Shown here: one piece after another, positions 23,659 through 29,953 of the stretch
Position numbering within the stretch: position 1 is the first letter of the stretch
How the letters are laid out: every line of letters starts with the position of its first letter
NCBI GenBank assembly: GCA_035531315.1
Contig: DATKTD010000301.1
Location: forward strand, 1 to 29,953
DNA length: 29,953 nucleotides
From: CAIJMU01 sp035531315
GTDB lineage: Bacteria > Spirochaetota > Spirochaetia > Treponematales > Rectinemataceae
Direction: 5' to 3'
Notes under the pieces: generated by a model
What the model saw: only the letters and a program-made list of their open reading frames with translations
The model's database searches: none
What the model was told of the DNA's origin: nothing
Made by a program: the position numbers and the translations under genes

Positions 23659-24731
23659 CAGCGCCTCAGCACCGTCTCTTCGATGGTGCGGATCTGCGAG
23701 CGATAGAGGTTGGCGATATTGGAGCCGTAGTCGGCGATGAGCTGCAACATGTCGCGGGGGCACTCGTCCTCGTCCCTGCCGTTGATGCGATCGCCGGCGT
23801 CGCCGAGCCCCGGAAGGATGTAGGCGCGGTCGTTGAGTACGGGATCCATCCACAGGGTGTTGACCGTGGCCGTGTCGATGGCGCGCACGATGCGGAGGGC
23901 GCCCTTGAGGGCCGAGATCACGTTGAGGAAGCGCACCGACTTCGGCTTGACCCCGAGGTCGAGGAGGTATTTCACGACGGTGACGAGGCTGCCCCCCGTC
24001 GCGTTCATGGGATCGGCGAAGACGAGATCCTTCCCGTCGAGGTCCTCGGGCCGGAAATAGGAGCGGTCGAGATCGAGGACGTACTCCATATCCGACTCGT
24101 TTTTGGTGTCGTCGCGCTTGATCTTGAAGAGGGCGAAGGGAGTCACGTAGCCGCGCGACGAGTATTCCTGGATTTCCTTCGAGAGGATCATCGAGGGCAG
24201 GAGGGCCCCGCGCAACATGACGCACATCACCGTACCCTCGATCCTGTCGTCGAGGTCGGGGATCTTGTGAACCGCGTAGTTCTGCATGGGGATCGTGACC
24301 GGCGTCTTCACGATGAGGTGGTTTTTCTGGGGCGAACCGCCGTCTCCCGGACCGGCGAAGGCGAGGTTGAAGAGGAGCTCGAAGGCGCGTTGTATGTAGT
24401 AGGTGAATTCCTCGCGGCCGGTGCGGACATCGCGGAGCTTGGCGATGAGGCGGCTCGCCTCGCCATGGTTCTCCCTCGCGGTGACGAAGGAATAGACCTG
24501 GATTCGCGGTTCGGCGCGGCAGATGTCCTGCATGAGGGCGCCCATCTGGTTATAGAGCTCGATGAGGGAGGATTCCTCCCTCTTTCGCAGGGCGGCGTCG
24601 CCCCCGTGCGAGAGGATGTTGAAGGAGACCATCGCCTGTCGATAGAGGGCGTCCATTCGGTCGAGGATCTCCTTGTCGGCCTGGCTGAGGTAACCGTCGA
24701 GATCCTCGGCCTTCAGCACTACCTTGTTCAT
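23658..24731 (-). CDS. Uracil phosphoribosyltransferase-like protein with long N-terminal helical extension
   Basis: The 357-residue protein ends in a UPRTase-type PRTase domain (about 145-357). The PRPP loop is VFADPMNATGGS at 237-248 (family: DP-x-LATGGS), and the base-recognition block YILPGLGDAGDRING lies at 304-318, followed by the family's C-terminal helix. Uracil plus PRPP gives UMP in pyrimidine salvage. The usual enzyme is about 210 residues; here about 140 extra residues precede it, helical and polar (NKVVLKAEDLDGYLSQADKE onward), with no domain I know. That could be an oligomerisation or regulatory part. The start at 24731 overlaps pduL as ATGA. Substitution of Asn for Leu in the ATGG loop (MNATGGS) is minor. 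Substrate could be another base. Confidence 0.82.
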   Translation of the reverse strand: MNKVVLKAEDLDGYLSQADKEILDRMDALYRQAMVSFNILSHGGDAALRKREESSLIELYNQMGALMQDICRAEPRIQVYSFVTARENHGEASRLIAKLRDVRTGREEFTYYIQRAFELLFNLAFAGPGDGGSPQKNHLIVKTPVTIPMQNYAVHKIPDLDDRIEGTVMCVMLRGALLPSMILSKEIQEYSSRGYVTPFALFKIKRDDTKNESDMEYVLDLDRSYFRPEDLDGKDLVFADPMNATGGSLVTVVKYLLDLGVKPKSVRFLNVISALKGALRIVRAIDTATVNTLWMDPVLNDRAYILPGLGDAGDRINGRDEDECPRDMLQLIADYGSNIANLYRSQIRTIEETVLRR

Positions 24732-25330
24732 CGCCGCCGCGCCTCCGAGGCGCCGCGGATGACCTCGCCCATCGTGCCCGAACCGATGCCCACCGCGTTG
24801 CCCTCGTCGAAATCGAGGTGGCATTCGAGGGCGTAGGTCGGGTGCACGCGGCAGACGACCCCCTCGAAGATCGCCGAGCGCTCGGCGCCGGCCCGCACCG
24901 ACACGATTTCCTTGTCGGCGACATCGAAACGTTTGGCGGCCTCGGGGTCGAAATGGATGTGTCGCTTGGCGATGATGAGCCCCTTGTCCTTCTTGAGGCT
25001 GGCCTTCGGCCCGATGATCTCCATCGGGAAGGATCCCTCGAGCTGGCCCGACTCCCTCGTGGGGCAGCCGGCCACGCCGAGCTTGAAGACGTCGGAGGCG
25101 AGGATCTCGCACTGGGTTTCCTTGCGCTCTGGCCCCAGGATGCGCACACCCTCGATCTGTCCCTTCGGGCCTTTGATGGTAAGGGTTTCCGCGCAGGCGA
25201 ACTGCCCGGGTTGGCCGAGATCCTTGGTCTTGGTGAGGCTGTAACCCGCTCCAAAAAGGACTTCCAGATCCTCGCGGGAAAGATGGATATGGTGATTCGA
25301 GAGATTGACGACAACCCTTGTTTCGGGCAT
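24728..25330 (-). CDS. pduL: PduL-type phosphate acyltransferase
   Basis: The 200-residue protein shows both PduL repeats: NLSNHHIHLSREDLE (His13, His14, His16) and AKRHIHFDPEAA (His124, His126), the Zn-binding histidine clusters of the family, plus the end block HLDFDEGNAVG. PduL converts acyl-CoA and phosphate to acyl-phosphate (acetyl or propionyl) in ATP-forming fermentation with an acetate kinase. Here it starts directly at the core, without the short N-terminal helix that targets PduL into microcompartments, and no shell genes are nearby, so it is most likely cytosolic, standing in for Pta. The start is fixed by AGGAGG 7 nt before ATG 25330. It is the first gene of the long run and follows its own promoter. 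Confidence 0.92.
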   Translation of the reverse strand: MPETRVVVNLSNHHIHLSREDLEVLFGAGYSLTKTKDLGQPGQFACAETLTIKGPKGQIEGVRILGPERKETQCEILASDVFKLGVAGCPTRESGQLEGSFPMEIIGPKASLKKDKGLIIAKRHIHFDPEAAKRFDVADKEIVSVRAGAERSAIFEGVVCRVHPTYALECHLDFDEGNAVGIGSGTMGEVIRGASEARRR

Positions 25331-25408
25331 TGGGTATCCTCCTGGGTCGGGAATGGCGGTAGATGTCGCTCGGTGCCGGCCGCCAGGGACGCGAACCGGT
25401 CGCGCACC

Positions 25409-25437
25409 AGAGTAGTCGGGGGGGCAGCGGGGGTCAA
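25409..25437 (-). promoter_or_regulatory. Sigma-70 promoter for pduL and the downstream run
   Basis: On the minus strand: TTGACC (25437-25432), 17-bp spacer, TACTCT (25414-25409). The -35 is five of six. The leader to ATG 25330 would be about 70 nt. It is the only promoter candidate I found for the thirteen-gene run. Confidence 0.5.
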
Positions 25438-25507
25438 GGGAGAGGATCGGGACAAATTTCTTCAATTGACATAGCGCCATCGATAAGGGGGGATTATAGT
25501 CGCCAGC

Positions 25508-25531
25508 ATGATTGATAAAACGATCCTGTAG
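25508..25531 (+). other. Possible 7-codon leader ORF before the sensor kinase
   Basis: ATG ATT GAT AAA ACG ATC CTG TAG encodes MIDKTIL. It starts 8 bases after TATAGT, so its mRNA might be leaderless, and its TAG shares a base with the GGGAGG of the kinase, which would allow translational coupling. It may equally be chance. Confidence 0.25.
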
Positions 25532-25543
25532 GGAGGCTCGTTC

Positions 25544-28500
25544 ATGTCCAGGAATAGCAGGTTGGCCCTCGTGGCCCTCGCCCTATTCGCCCGCGGGGCC
25601 TGCGCGGCGGCGGGATCGGAGCCGCTGGTCATACAAAACGACTCGAGCTCCTTTACCGTTCTTGGCTCGAAGGACGGCCTGTCCAATACCTCCGTGTCGG
25701 GCATTGCCCAGGATTCGAAGGGATTCATCTGGATGGGAACCCAGGGCGGCCTCGTACGCTACGATGGCTCCACGTTTAAAACCTGGCAAAACCAGCCCTT
25801 CAACCCCAACTCCCTTTCGACCGACCTCGTCCAGACCCTCTACATCGACAAGGATGACACCATATGGGCCGGCACCTACTACGGTCTCGACCGTTTCGAC
25901 CCCGCGACGGGCAGCTTCAAGATATTCAAGACCGAGGCGGGTCGCCCCGATTCCCTCTCGGCCAACCTCGTCATCGCCATCGAAAGAGACGCGGAGGGGA
26001 GCTTGTGGGTCGGCACCGCCAACGGACTCGATCGTCTCGATGAAAAAACGGGCAGCTTCGTCCGCTATTTCAACCAGCCGGGCAACCCGCGCTCCATCCC
26101 CCACAATACGATCAGGGCCATCCACTCAGATAGGTCGGGCCGCCTCTGGATCGGTACCGCGGGCGGGGGCTTCGCCCTCTACAACCCGGCCAGCGACGAC
26201 TTCACCGTGCTCGCGGGCTCTCCCGAAAAGACAGCTCCCCCTCCTGGCGGGACAAAGGGACCGCCCCCTTCCCTCGCCATGCAGGCGATCGCGGAGGATA
26301 CCGACGGCATCCTCTGGCTTGGCGAATGGGGTACCGGCCTCGTTCGCTACGATCCCACGACAGGCGACACTCGGACCTACCGTCTTCCCGACGAACGAGT
26401 ATACGTGGTCAATACCGCCGATCCCGCCCTGGTCCGCGTGGGGACCTGGGGCGGCGGCCTCTTCATCCTCGACAAAACGAGCGGCAGCATCACCGCCTAC
26501 AGGCATTCCAAGGCATTTGGGACCCTTCCGCACGATGTCGTGTACTCGATGCTCCAGGATGCCTCGGGCGAACTCTGGATCGGCACCAATGGGGGCGGGG
26601 TCGCGCGGCTGGACAGGGACAGCGAGGCCTACACGACCTGGACCGCGGATCCCGACAATCCGAACGCCCTGCCCAATGGCAAGATCCTCTCCATCCTCAT
26701 CGATTCGAAAAAGTCGCTCTGGGTTTCGGTATATTCGGGAGGCATACAGCGCCTCGATCCATCGACCGGAACCTGGAAGCACTTCCGCCACAACTCCGCC
26801 GACCCCAGCGGCCTCGCCGACGACACCTGCCCCTACCTCTACGAAGACAGGGAGGCAAATCTCTGGGTGGCCACCAATTCGGGTCTCTGTCTTTTCGACA
26901 GGGCCCACCAGCGCTTCGAGAAGATCCCGCACTTCGGCGGCATCGACTCGCCCGACGCCGATATCGTCTATTCGATCCTTGAGGACCGAAAGACCTCGGG
27001 AGTCTACTGGATAGGGACCTACACCAAGGGGCTCTACCGCTGGGATCGACGGGACGGTACCTGGACCAGGTGGAGCCACGATCCCAAGGACCAAGACTCC
27101 CTCTCGGACAATCTCGTGAACACCCTCGCCTGGGACAGGCATGGCCGGCTCTGGATCGGGACGAACAACGGCCTCGACCGATTCGAGGACGGAAAATTCG
27201 TTAAATACTATTATGATCCCGCCAACCGCAAGGGCCTTTCGAGCTCGGCGATCCTGAGCATCCTCGTCGATTCGCGAGGCGCCATGTGGCTCTCGACGCG
27301 TTCGGGTGGCCTCGATCGCCTCGAAACGGACGAGGGGACCTTTTCCCACTACACGAGGGAGGATGGTCTTCCGAACAACAATGTCTACTGCGTCATCGAG
27401 GACTTCTCGGGCGATCTCTGGATTTTGACCCAGACGGGCATCGCCAGACGCGACAAATCCACCGGAACGATAAAGGTGGTGACGCTCGGCAAGAGCCTCG
27501 ACGGCGCCACCTACAACCAGGGGGCCGCCGTCGGACCGGACGGCCGTCTCTATTTCGGCTCCGTCGGCCTCGTCACCGCCTTCGATCCGGCGCGCTACGC
27601 CACCAACACCCATGTGCCGCCGGTGTTCGTCACCGATTTCATCGCCGCCAACCAGCCGAAGATCGTCCAACCCGAAAGCGGCGGCCCCGCCCTCCATCTC
27701 GCGTCCTGGGAAAATTCCGTCGAGTTCCGCTTCTCGGCCCTGGATTTCCGGGACCCGACGCAAAACAGCTTCGCCTGGAAGCTCGAGGGTTTCGACAAGA
27801 ACTGGACCATCTCCTCGACGCGGCATTTCGCCTCCTACACGAATCTGGACGGCGGCAGCTACGTGTTCCGCGTCAAGGCCTCGAACAACGACGGGCTCTG
27901 GAACGACAGGGGAGCGGCCATCCGCTTCACCGTGGAGAACCCGGTATGGAAGTCGCCGGCGGCCCTCCTCCTCTATCTCCTCCTCATCGCCCTCCTCGGC
28001 TACGGCTTCGCCACGCTCAGATCCAACCGCCTCCTCGCGGCCAAGGTGAGGGAACTCACCGAAACGCGCGGCCAGCTGCAAAAGGCCAGCGCGGACGCCC
28101 AGCGCCTGGCGGATGAGGCCGGCGCGGCGACGAAGGCCAAGAGCGACTTCATAGCGATGATAAGCCACGAGATCAGGAATTCCCTCAACGGCATCATCGG
28201 CGTGGCGGAGCTCCTCTCCAAAGGCGGTCTCGATCGCCGACAGGCCGAGGAAATCGCGGTCATTCGCCAGAGCGGCAACATCCTCCTCTCCCTCGTCAAC
28301 GACGTGCTCGACCTATCCAAGGTGGAGACGGACCGCATCGATCTCGAAAACCTTCCCTGGAGGCCAAGGGAACTCGCGGAACGGCTCCGGGCCCTGCACG
28401 AGAAGGATGCCGGGGAACGCAATATCGAATTGAGCATCGAGGTCTCTCCCTCGATCCCCGAGATCGTGGGAGGCGATCCGACGCGCATCCAGCAAGTCCT

Positions 28501-29731
28501 CGAAAACCTCCTTTCCAACGCCATGAAGTTCACGGAACGAGGGAGCGTCAGACTCTTCATAGATAGGGACAATGGGGGGGCCGAAGGCGGCGAAAGGCTC
28601 CGTCTCATAGTCACCGATTCGGGCACGGGCATCGGCCCCGAAAAACTCGCCACCATCTTCGAGCCCTACCGCCAGGCCGACGCCTCGATCAATCGCCGCT
28701 ATGGGGGGACGGGCCTCGGACTCTCCATCGTCAAACGGCTCGCCATCCTCATGGGCGGAGACATCTCGGTTTCGAGCAGACCGGGCGAGGGCTCGACCTT
28801 CAGCGCCGTCATTCCCCTCCTGCCCGCCCCGGATCTTTCCGCCGTTACGGAAACGCTCCGCGAAGGCGCCGCCGCGGGAATGCGGATACTGATAGTCGAT
28901 GACGATCCGGTCAACCGTCGCGTCGCCGCGAGCCTCATCGAATGGCTGGGCGGAAACAGTCTTGGCCTGGAATCGGGAGAGTCCGCCCTGGAGGCCTTCG
29001 CCGAAGGAGCTTGGGACCTCGTCCTCCTCGACGAGATGATGCCCACCATGGACGGCTTCGAGACGGCCGGCCTGATGAGGAAGGAGGAGCGACTGCGAGG
29101 CACGGCGAGGGTCCCGATCTTCTCGATGACGGCTCGCCTCGAAGGAGACGTCAAGGCTCGCTGCGAGGAGGCGGGCATGGATGGAATTCTCGCCAAGCCG
29201 ATAACCCTCGAAAGCCTCGGCGCCGTGCTGAAAAGGAAGCGCGATGCCGCGGCGGAGACCCCCGGCGTCTTGGCCGGCGGTCGGGGTCCGGCAGAGAAGA
29301 CGAAGGTCGATGCCTCGCGGCGGCCGAATGCCCCAGATGGGCTCGGCGAAGCTCCATACTTCAATGCGAACTTTTTCGAGGAACGCTATGAGGGCGACAG
29401 CGAATTCGGCATCGAGATACTCGAGCTTTGGTTGTCGAACAGCGCCACCCTTTTTCCGAAGGCCCTCGAAGCCGCCCGCGAAGGCGACGGCAAGCTGCTG
29501 CGCAGCCTCGTACACCGCCTTGGAGGAAGCACGAGCATCATCACCGACGGACCGGTGATAGCGGAACTCAGACGGATAGAAAAGGAATCGCTGACGGACA
29601 ATGGGGCGGCGATCGGAAGGGAGGAGCTGGCGGCCAGCCTGGAGATGCTCTCGCCACGTTTCTCGGCAATGGTCGCGGCCATTCGCGTCTATCTTGACGA
29701 GCTTCTTGCGCGGAGCCAAAGGGACGTCTGA
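25544..29731 (+). CDS. Giant hybrid sensor kinase: two beta-propellers, Y_Y_Y, TM, HisKA, HATPase, receiver, HPt
   Basis: The 1395-residue protein has a signal peptide (1-22) and then a periplasmic sensor of 14 two-component-regulator propeller motifs of the type GRLWIGTNNGLDRF, enough for two seven-bladed propellers (about 35-700), and a Y_Y_Y domain (about 729-802). A membrane segment (about 805-827) and a coiled coil lead to HisKA (ISHEIRNSLNG, His875), HATPase (NLLSNAMKF; DSGTGIG; GTGLGLS), a receiver (IVDDDPVN; phosphoacceptor Asp1163 in LLDEMMPTMDG; Lys in LAKP) and an HPt domain (VHRLGGS, His1324). Bacteroidetes hybrid regulators of this sensor type detect glycan fragments and end in an AraC DNA-binding domain; here that domain is absent and an HPt takes its place, so phosphate must pass to another regulator. 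The HPt has Gly where Lys usually follows (HxLKGS), a variant. Start: GGGAGG 7 nt before ATG. Confidence 0.94.
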   Translation: MSRNSRLALVALALFARGACAAAGSEPLVIQNDSSSFTVLGSKDGLSNTSVSGIAQDSKGFIWMGTQGGLVRYDGSTFKTWQNQPFNPNSLSTDLVQTLYIDKDDTIWAGTYYGLDRFDPATGSFKIFKTEAGRPDSLSANLVIAIERDAEGSLWVGTANGLDRLDEKTGSFVRYFNQPGNPRSIPHNTIRAIHSDRSGRLWIGTAGGGFALYNPASDDFTVLAGSPEKTAPPPGGTKGPPPSLAMQAIAEDTDGILWLGEWGTGLVRYDPTTGDTRTYRLPDERVYVVNTADPALVRVGTWGGGLFILDKTSGSITAYRHSKAFGTLPHDVVYSMLQDASGELWIGTNGGGVARLDRDSEAYTTWTADPDNPNALPNGKILSILIDSKKSLWVSVYSGGIQRLDPSTGTWKHFRHNSADPSGLADDTCPYLYEDREANLWVATNSGLCLFDRAHQRFEKIPHFGGIDSPDADIVYSILEDRKTSGVYWIGTYTKGLYRWDRRDGTWTRWSHDPKDQDSLSDNLVNTLAWDRHGRLWIGTNNGLDRFEDGKFVKYYYDPANRKGLSSSAILSILVDSRGAMWLSTRSGGLDRLETDEGTFSHYTREDGLPNNNVYCVIEDFSGDLWILTQTGIARRDKSTGTIKVVTLGKSLDGATYNQGAAVGPDGRLYFGSVGLVTAFDPARYATNTHVPPVFVTDFIAANQPKIVQPESGGPALHLASWENSVEFRFSALDFRDPTQNSFAWKLEGFDKNWTISSTRHFASYTNLDGGSYVFRVKASNNDGLWNDRGAAIRFTVENPVWKSPAALLLYLLLIALLGYGFATLRSNRLLAAKVRELTETRGQLQKASADAQRLADEAGAATKAKSDFIAMISHEIRNSLNGIIGVAELLSKGGLDRRQAEEIAVIRQSGNILLSLVNDVLDLSKVETDRIDLENLPWRPRELAERLRALHEKDAGERNIELSIEVSPSIPEIVGGDPTRIQQVLENLLSNAMKFTERGSVRLFIDRDNGGAEGGERLRLIVTDSGTGIGPEKLATIFEPYRQADASINRRYGGTGLGLSIVKRLAILMGGDISVSSRPGEGSTFSAVIPLLPAPDLSAVTETLREGAAAGMRILIVDDDPVNRRVAASLIEWLGGNSLGLESGESALEAFAEGAWDLVLLDEMMPTMDGFETAGLMRKEERLRGTARVPIFSMTARLEGDVKARCEEAGMDGILAKPITLESLGAVLKRKRDAAAETPGVLAGGRGPAEKTKVDASRRPNAPDGLGEAPYFNANFFEERYEGDSEFGIEILELWLSNSATLFPKALEAAREGDGKLLRSLVHRLGGSTSIITDGPVIAELRRIEKESLTDNGAAIGREELAASLEMLSPRFSAMVAAIRVYLDELLARSQRDV

Positions 29732-29732
29732 C

Positions 29733-29746
29733 CCGGCTCGAGCCGG
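29733..29746. repeat. Perfect palindrome just after the sensor kinase stop
   Basis: CCGGCTCGAGCCGG begins two bases after the stop codon. It could form a short stem at the mRNA 3' end. There is no T-run behind it, so it is not a classic terminator. Confidence 0.5.
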
Positions 29747-29762
29747 TCCCCGCTCGGCGACC

Positions 29763-29856
29763 TTAGTGTCACGAAGATTATGGCATTTTGAATCAAGAAG
29801 GAGTTGGGTGAACGTAGGAACCTTCGGAGTCGAATCGGCTTCGAAGGAGAATCCTC
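29763..29856 (+). mobile_element. Possible left end of an insertion sequence
   Basis: Between the kinase gene and the transposase-like ATG the composition shifts to AT-rich (around 29763-29810). The region holds the hairpin at 29821-29847 and no gene. The outer boundary and terminal repeat are not determinable from one side. Confidence 0.3.
29821..29847 (+). promoter_or_regulatory. Stem-loop covering part of the ribosome-binding site of the right-edge gene
   Basis: CCTTCGGAGTCG (29821-29832), loop AAT, CGGCTTCGAAGG (29836-29847): a 12-bp stem with two G-U pairs in RNA. Its 3' arm contains the first part of AAGGAGA (29844-29850), the ribosome-binding site for ATG 29857. Folding would restrict translation. 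No T-run follows. Confidence 0.6.
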
Positions 29857-29953
29857 ATGCTTGCACCTCCCTTCTGCCCCTATAAGGCCTGCAAAAACCA
29901 CACTCACCCGACCGACCCCGAGTGGTTCAGGCCCTATGGCTTTCATCGAACCA
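29857..29953 (+). CDS. Probable transposase, N-terminal 32 codons only (cut by the window edge)
   Basis: ATG 29857 follows AAGGAGA by 6 nt and opens a frame to the window edge. The visible part contains FCPYKACKNHTHPTDPEWF and then RPYGFHRT. A Cys-x4-Cys-x2-His cluster with a WF and a following aromatic segment resembles the zinc-ribbon start of IS1-like and related transposases. The upstream 29760-29825 is noticeably more AT-rich than the window, as an imported element might be. No terminal inverted repeat can be tested because the other end is outside. Alternative: any small zinc-ribbon protein. Confidence 0.5.
   Translation, partial: MLAPPFCPYKACKNHTHPTDPEWFRPYGFHRT

Larger units (their letters stand above)
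25331..25543. other. Divergent intergenic region between pduL and the large sensor kinase
   Basis: The 213 bp are non-coding apart from a possible 7-codon leader. They hold the pduL promoter on the minus strand. On the plus strand there is a perfect TTGACA (25466-25471) whose partner TATAGT (25495-25500) is 23 bp away, too far for a normal promoter; TATAGT could work with a weaker -35. GGGAGG (25531-25536) is the ribosome-binding site of the kinase. No operator-like palindrome or Crp-like site stands out. Confidence 0.6.

Noticed and set aside
24728..25330. Bacterial microcompartment locus suggested by pduL
   Set aside because: No shell protein, no targeting helix and no diol or ethanolamine enzymes in the window.
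25466..25500. TTGACA with TATAGT as a promoter for the sensor kinase
   Set aside because: The spacer is 23 bp, outside the workable range for sigma-70.
26126..28168. 680-codon minus-strand frame opposite the propeller sensor
   Set aside because: Codon-bias shadow of the repeated propeller motifs, with no recognisable domain.
1..29953. tRNA, rRNA, CRISPR array or riboswitch
   Set aside because: Reading the intergenic stretches I found no cloverleaf, spaced repeat array or known aptamer core. Nearly all of the window is coding.

Overview
The window is GC-rich DNA from a diderm, chemoorganotrophic bacterium. I place it most likely in the Spirochaetota, as an inference only. The pointers are a complete Bat aerotolerance-type cluster, loose lipoboxes (LVSAC, LSSC), a PFK with the GGDGT plus PKTIDND signature, and very large hybrid kinases. 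There is no rRNA or other taxonomic marker. Coding density is very high, and the GC bias produces many long antisense open frames that are not genes.

Layout. (1) 1-3710, minus strand: trxB, an exported NagZ-type GH3 glycosidase, and a GNAT acetyltransferase cut by the left edge. (2) 3775-11221, plus strand: an exported transglutaminase-like protein, a 6-phosphofructokinase, a two-receiver response regulator, a hybrid histidine kinase with HPt, and a PHP-domain phosphatase whose promoter predicts a leaderless mRNA. (3) 11242-12308, minus strand: a small YbjN-like exported protein and a DksA/TraR protein, separated by a mosaic of near-perfect palindromes that runs through the dksA stop codon. 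(4) 12445-12781, plus strand: infA with its own promoter. (5) 25330 down to 12762, minus strand: thirteen genes that overlap or lie at most 30 bp apart: pduL, a long uracil-phosphoribosyltransferase-like gene, a TPR lipoprotein, a zinc-ribbon PlsC-like acyltransferase, a Crp/Fnr regulator, moxR, a DUF58 gene, a membrane protein, batA, batB, batC-like, batD-like and smr. (6) 25544-29731, plus strand: a 1395-residue sensor with 14 propeller motifs, Y_Y_Y, kinase, receiver and HPt. (7) 29857-29953: the first 32 codons of a probable transposase, with a 12-bp hairpin covering part of its ribosome-binding site.

How the parts fit. MoxR, DUF58, BatA, BatB, BatC-like and BatD-like form a recognisable envelope/stress complex: an AAA+ chaperone, VWA proteins, a TPR lipoprotein and large periplasmic proteins. 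Here it appears to be co-transcribed with an acyl-phosphate enzyme (PduL), nucleobase salvage, phospholipid acylation and its own Crp-type regulator. The central plus-strand region pairs glycolysis with a phosphorelay (hybrid kinase plus dual-receiver regulator). I see no complete new defence or mobile system. The most unusual signals are the palindrome mosaic at 11809-11963, the extended Bat operon, and the hairpin at the right-edge transposase gene.
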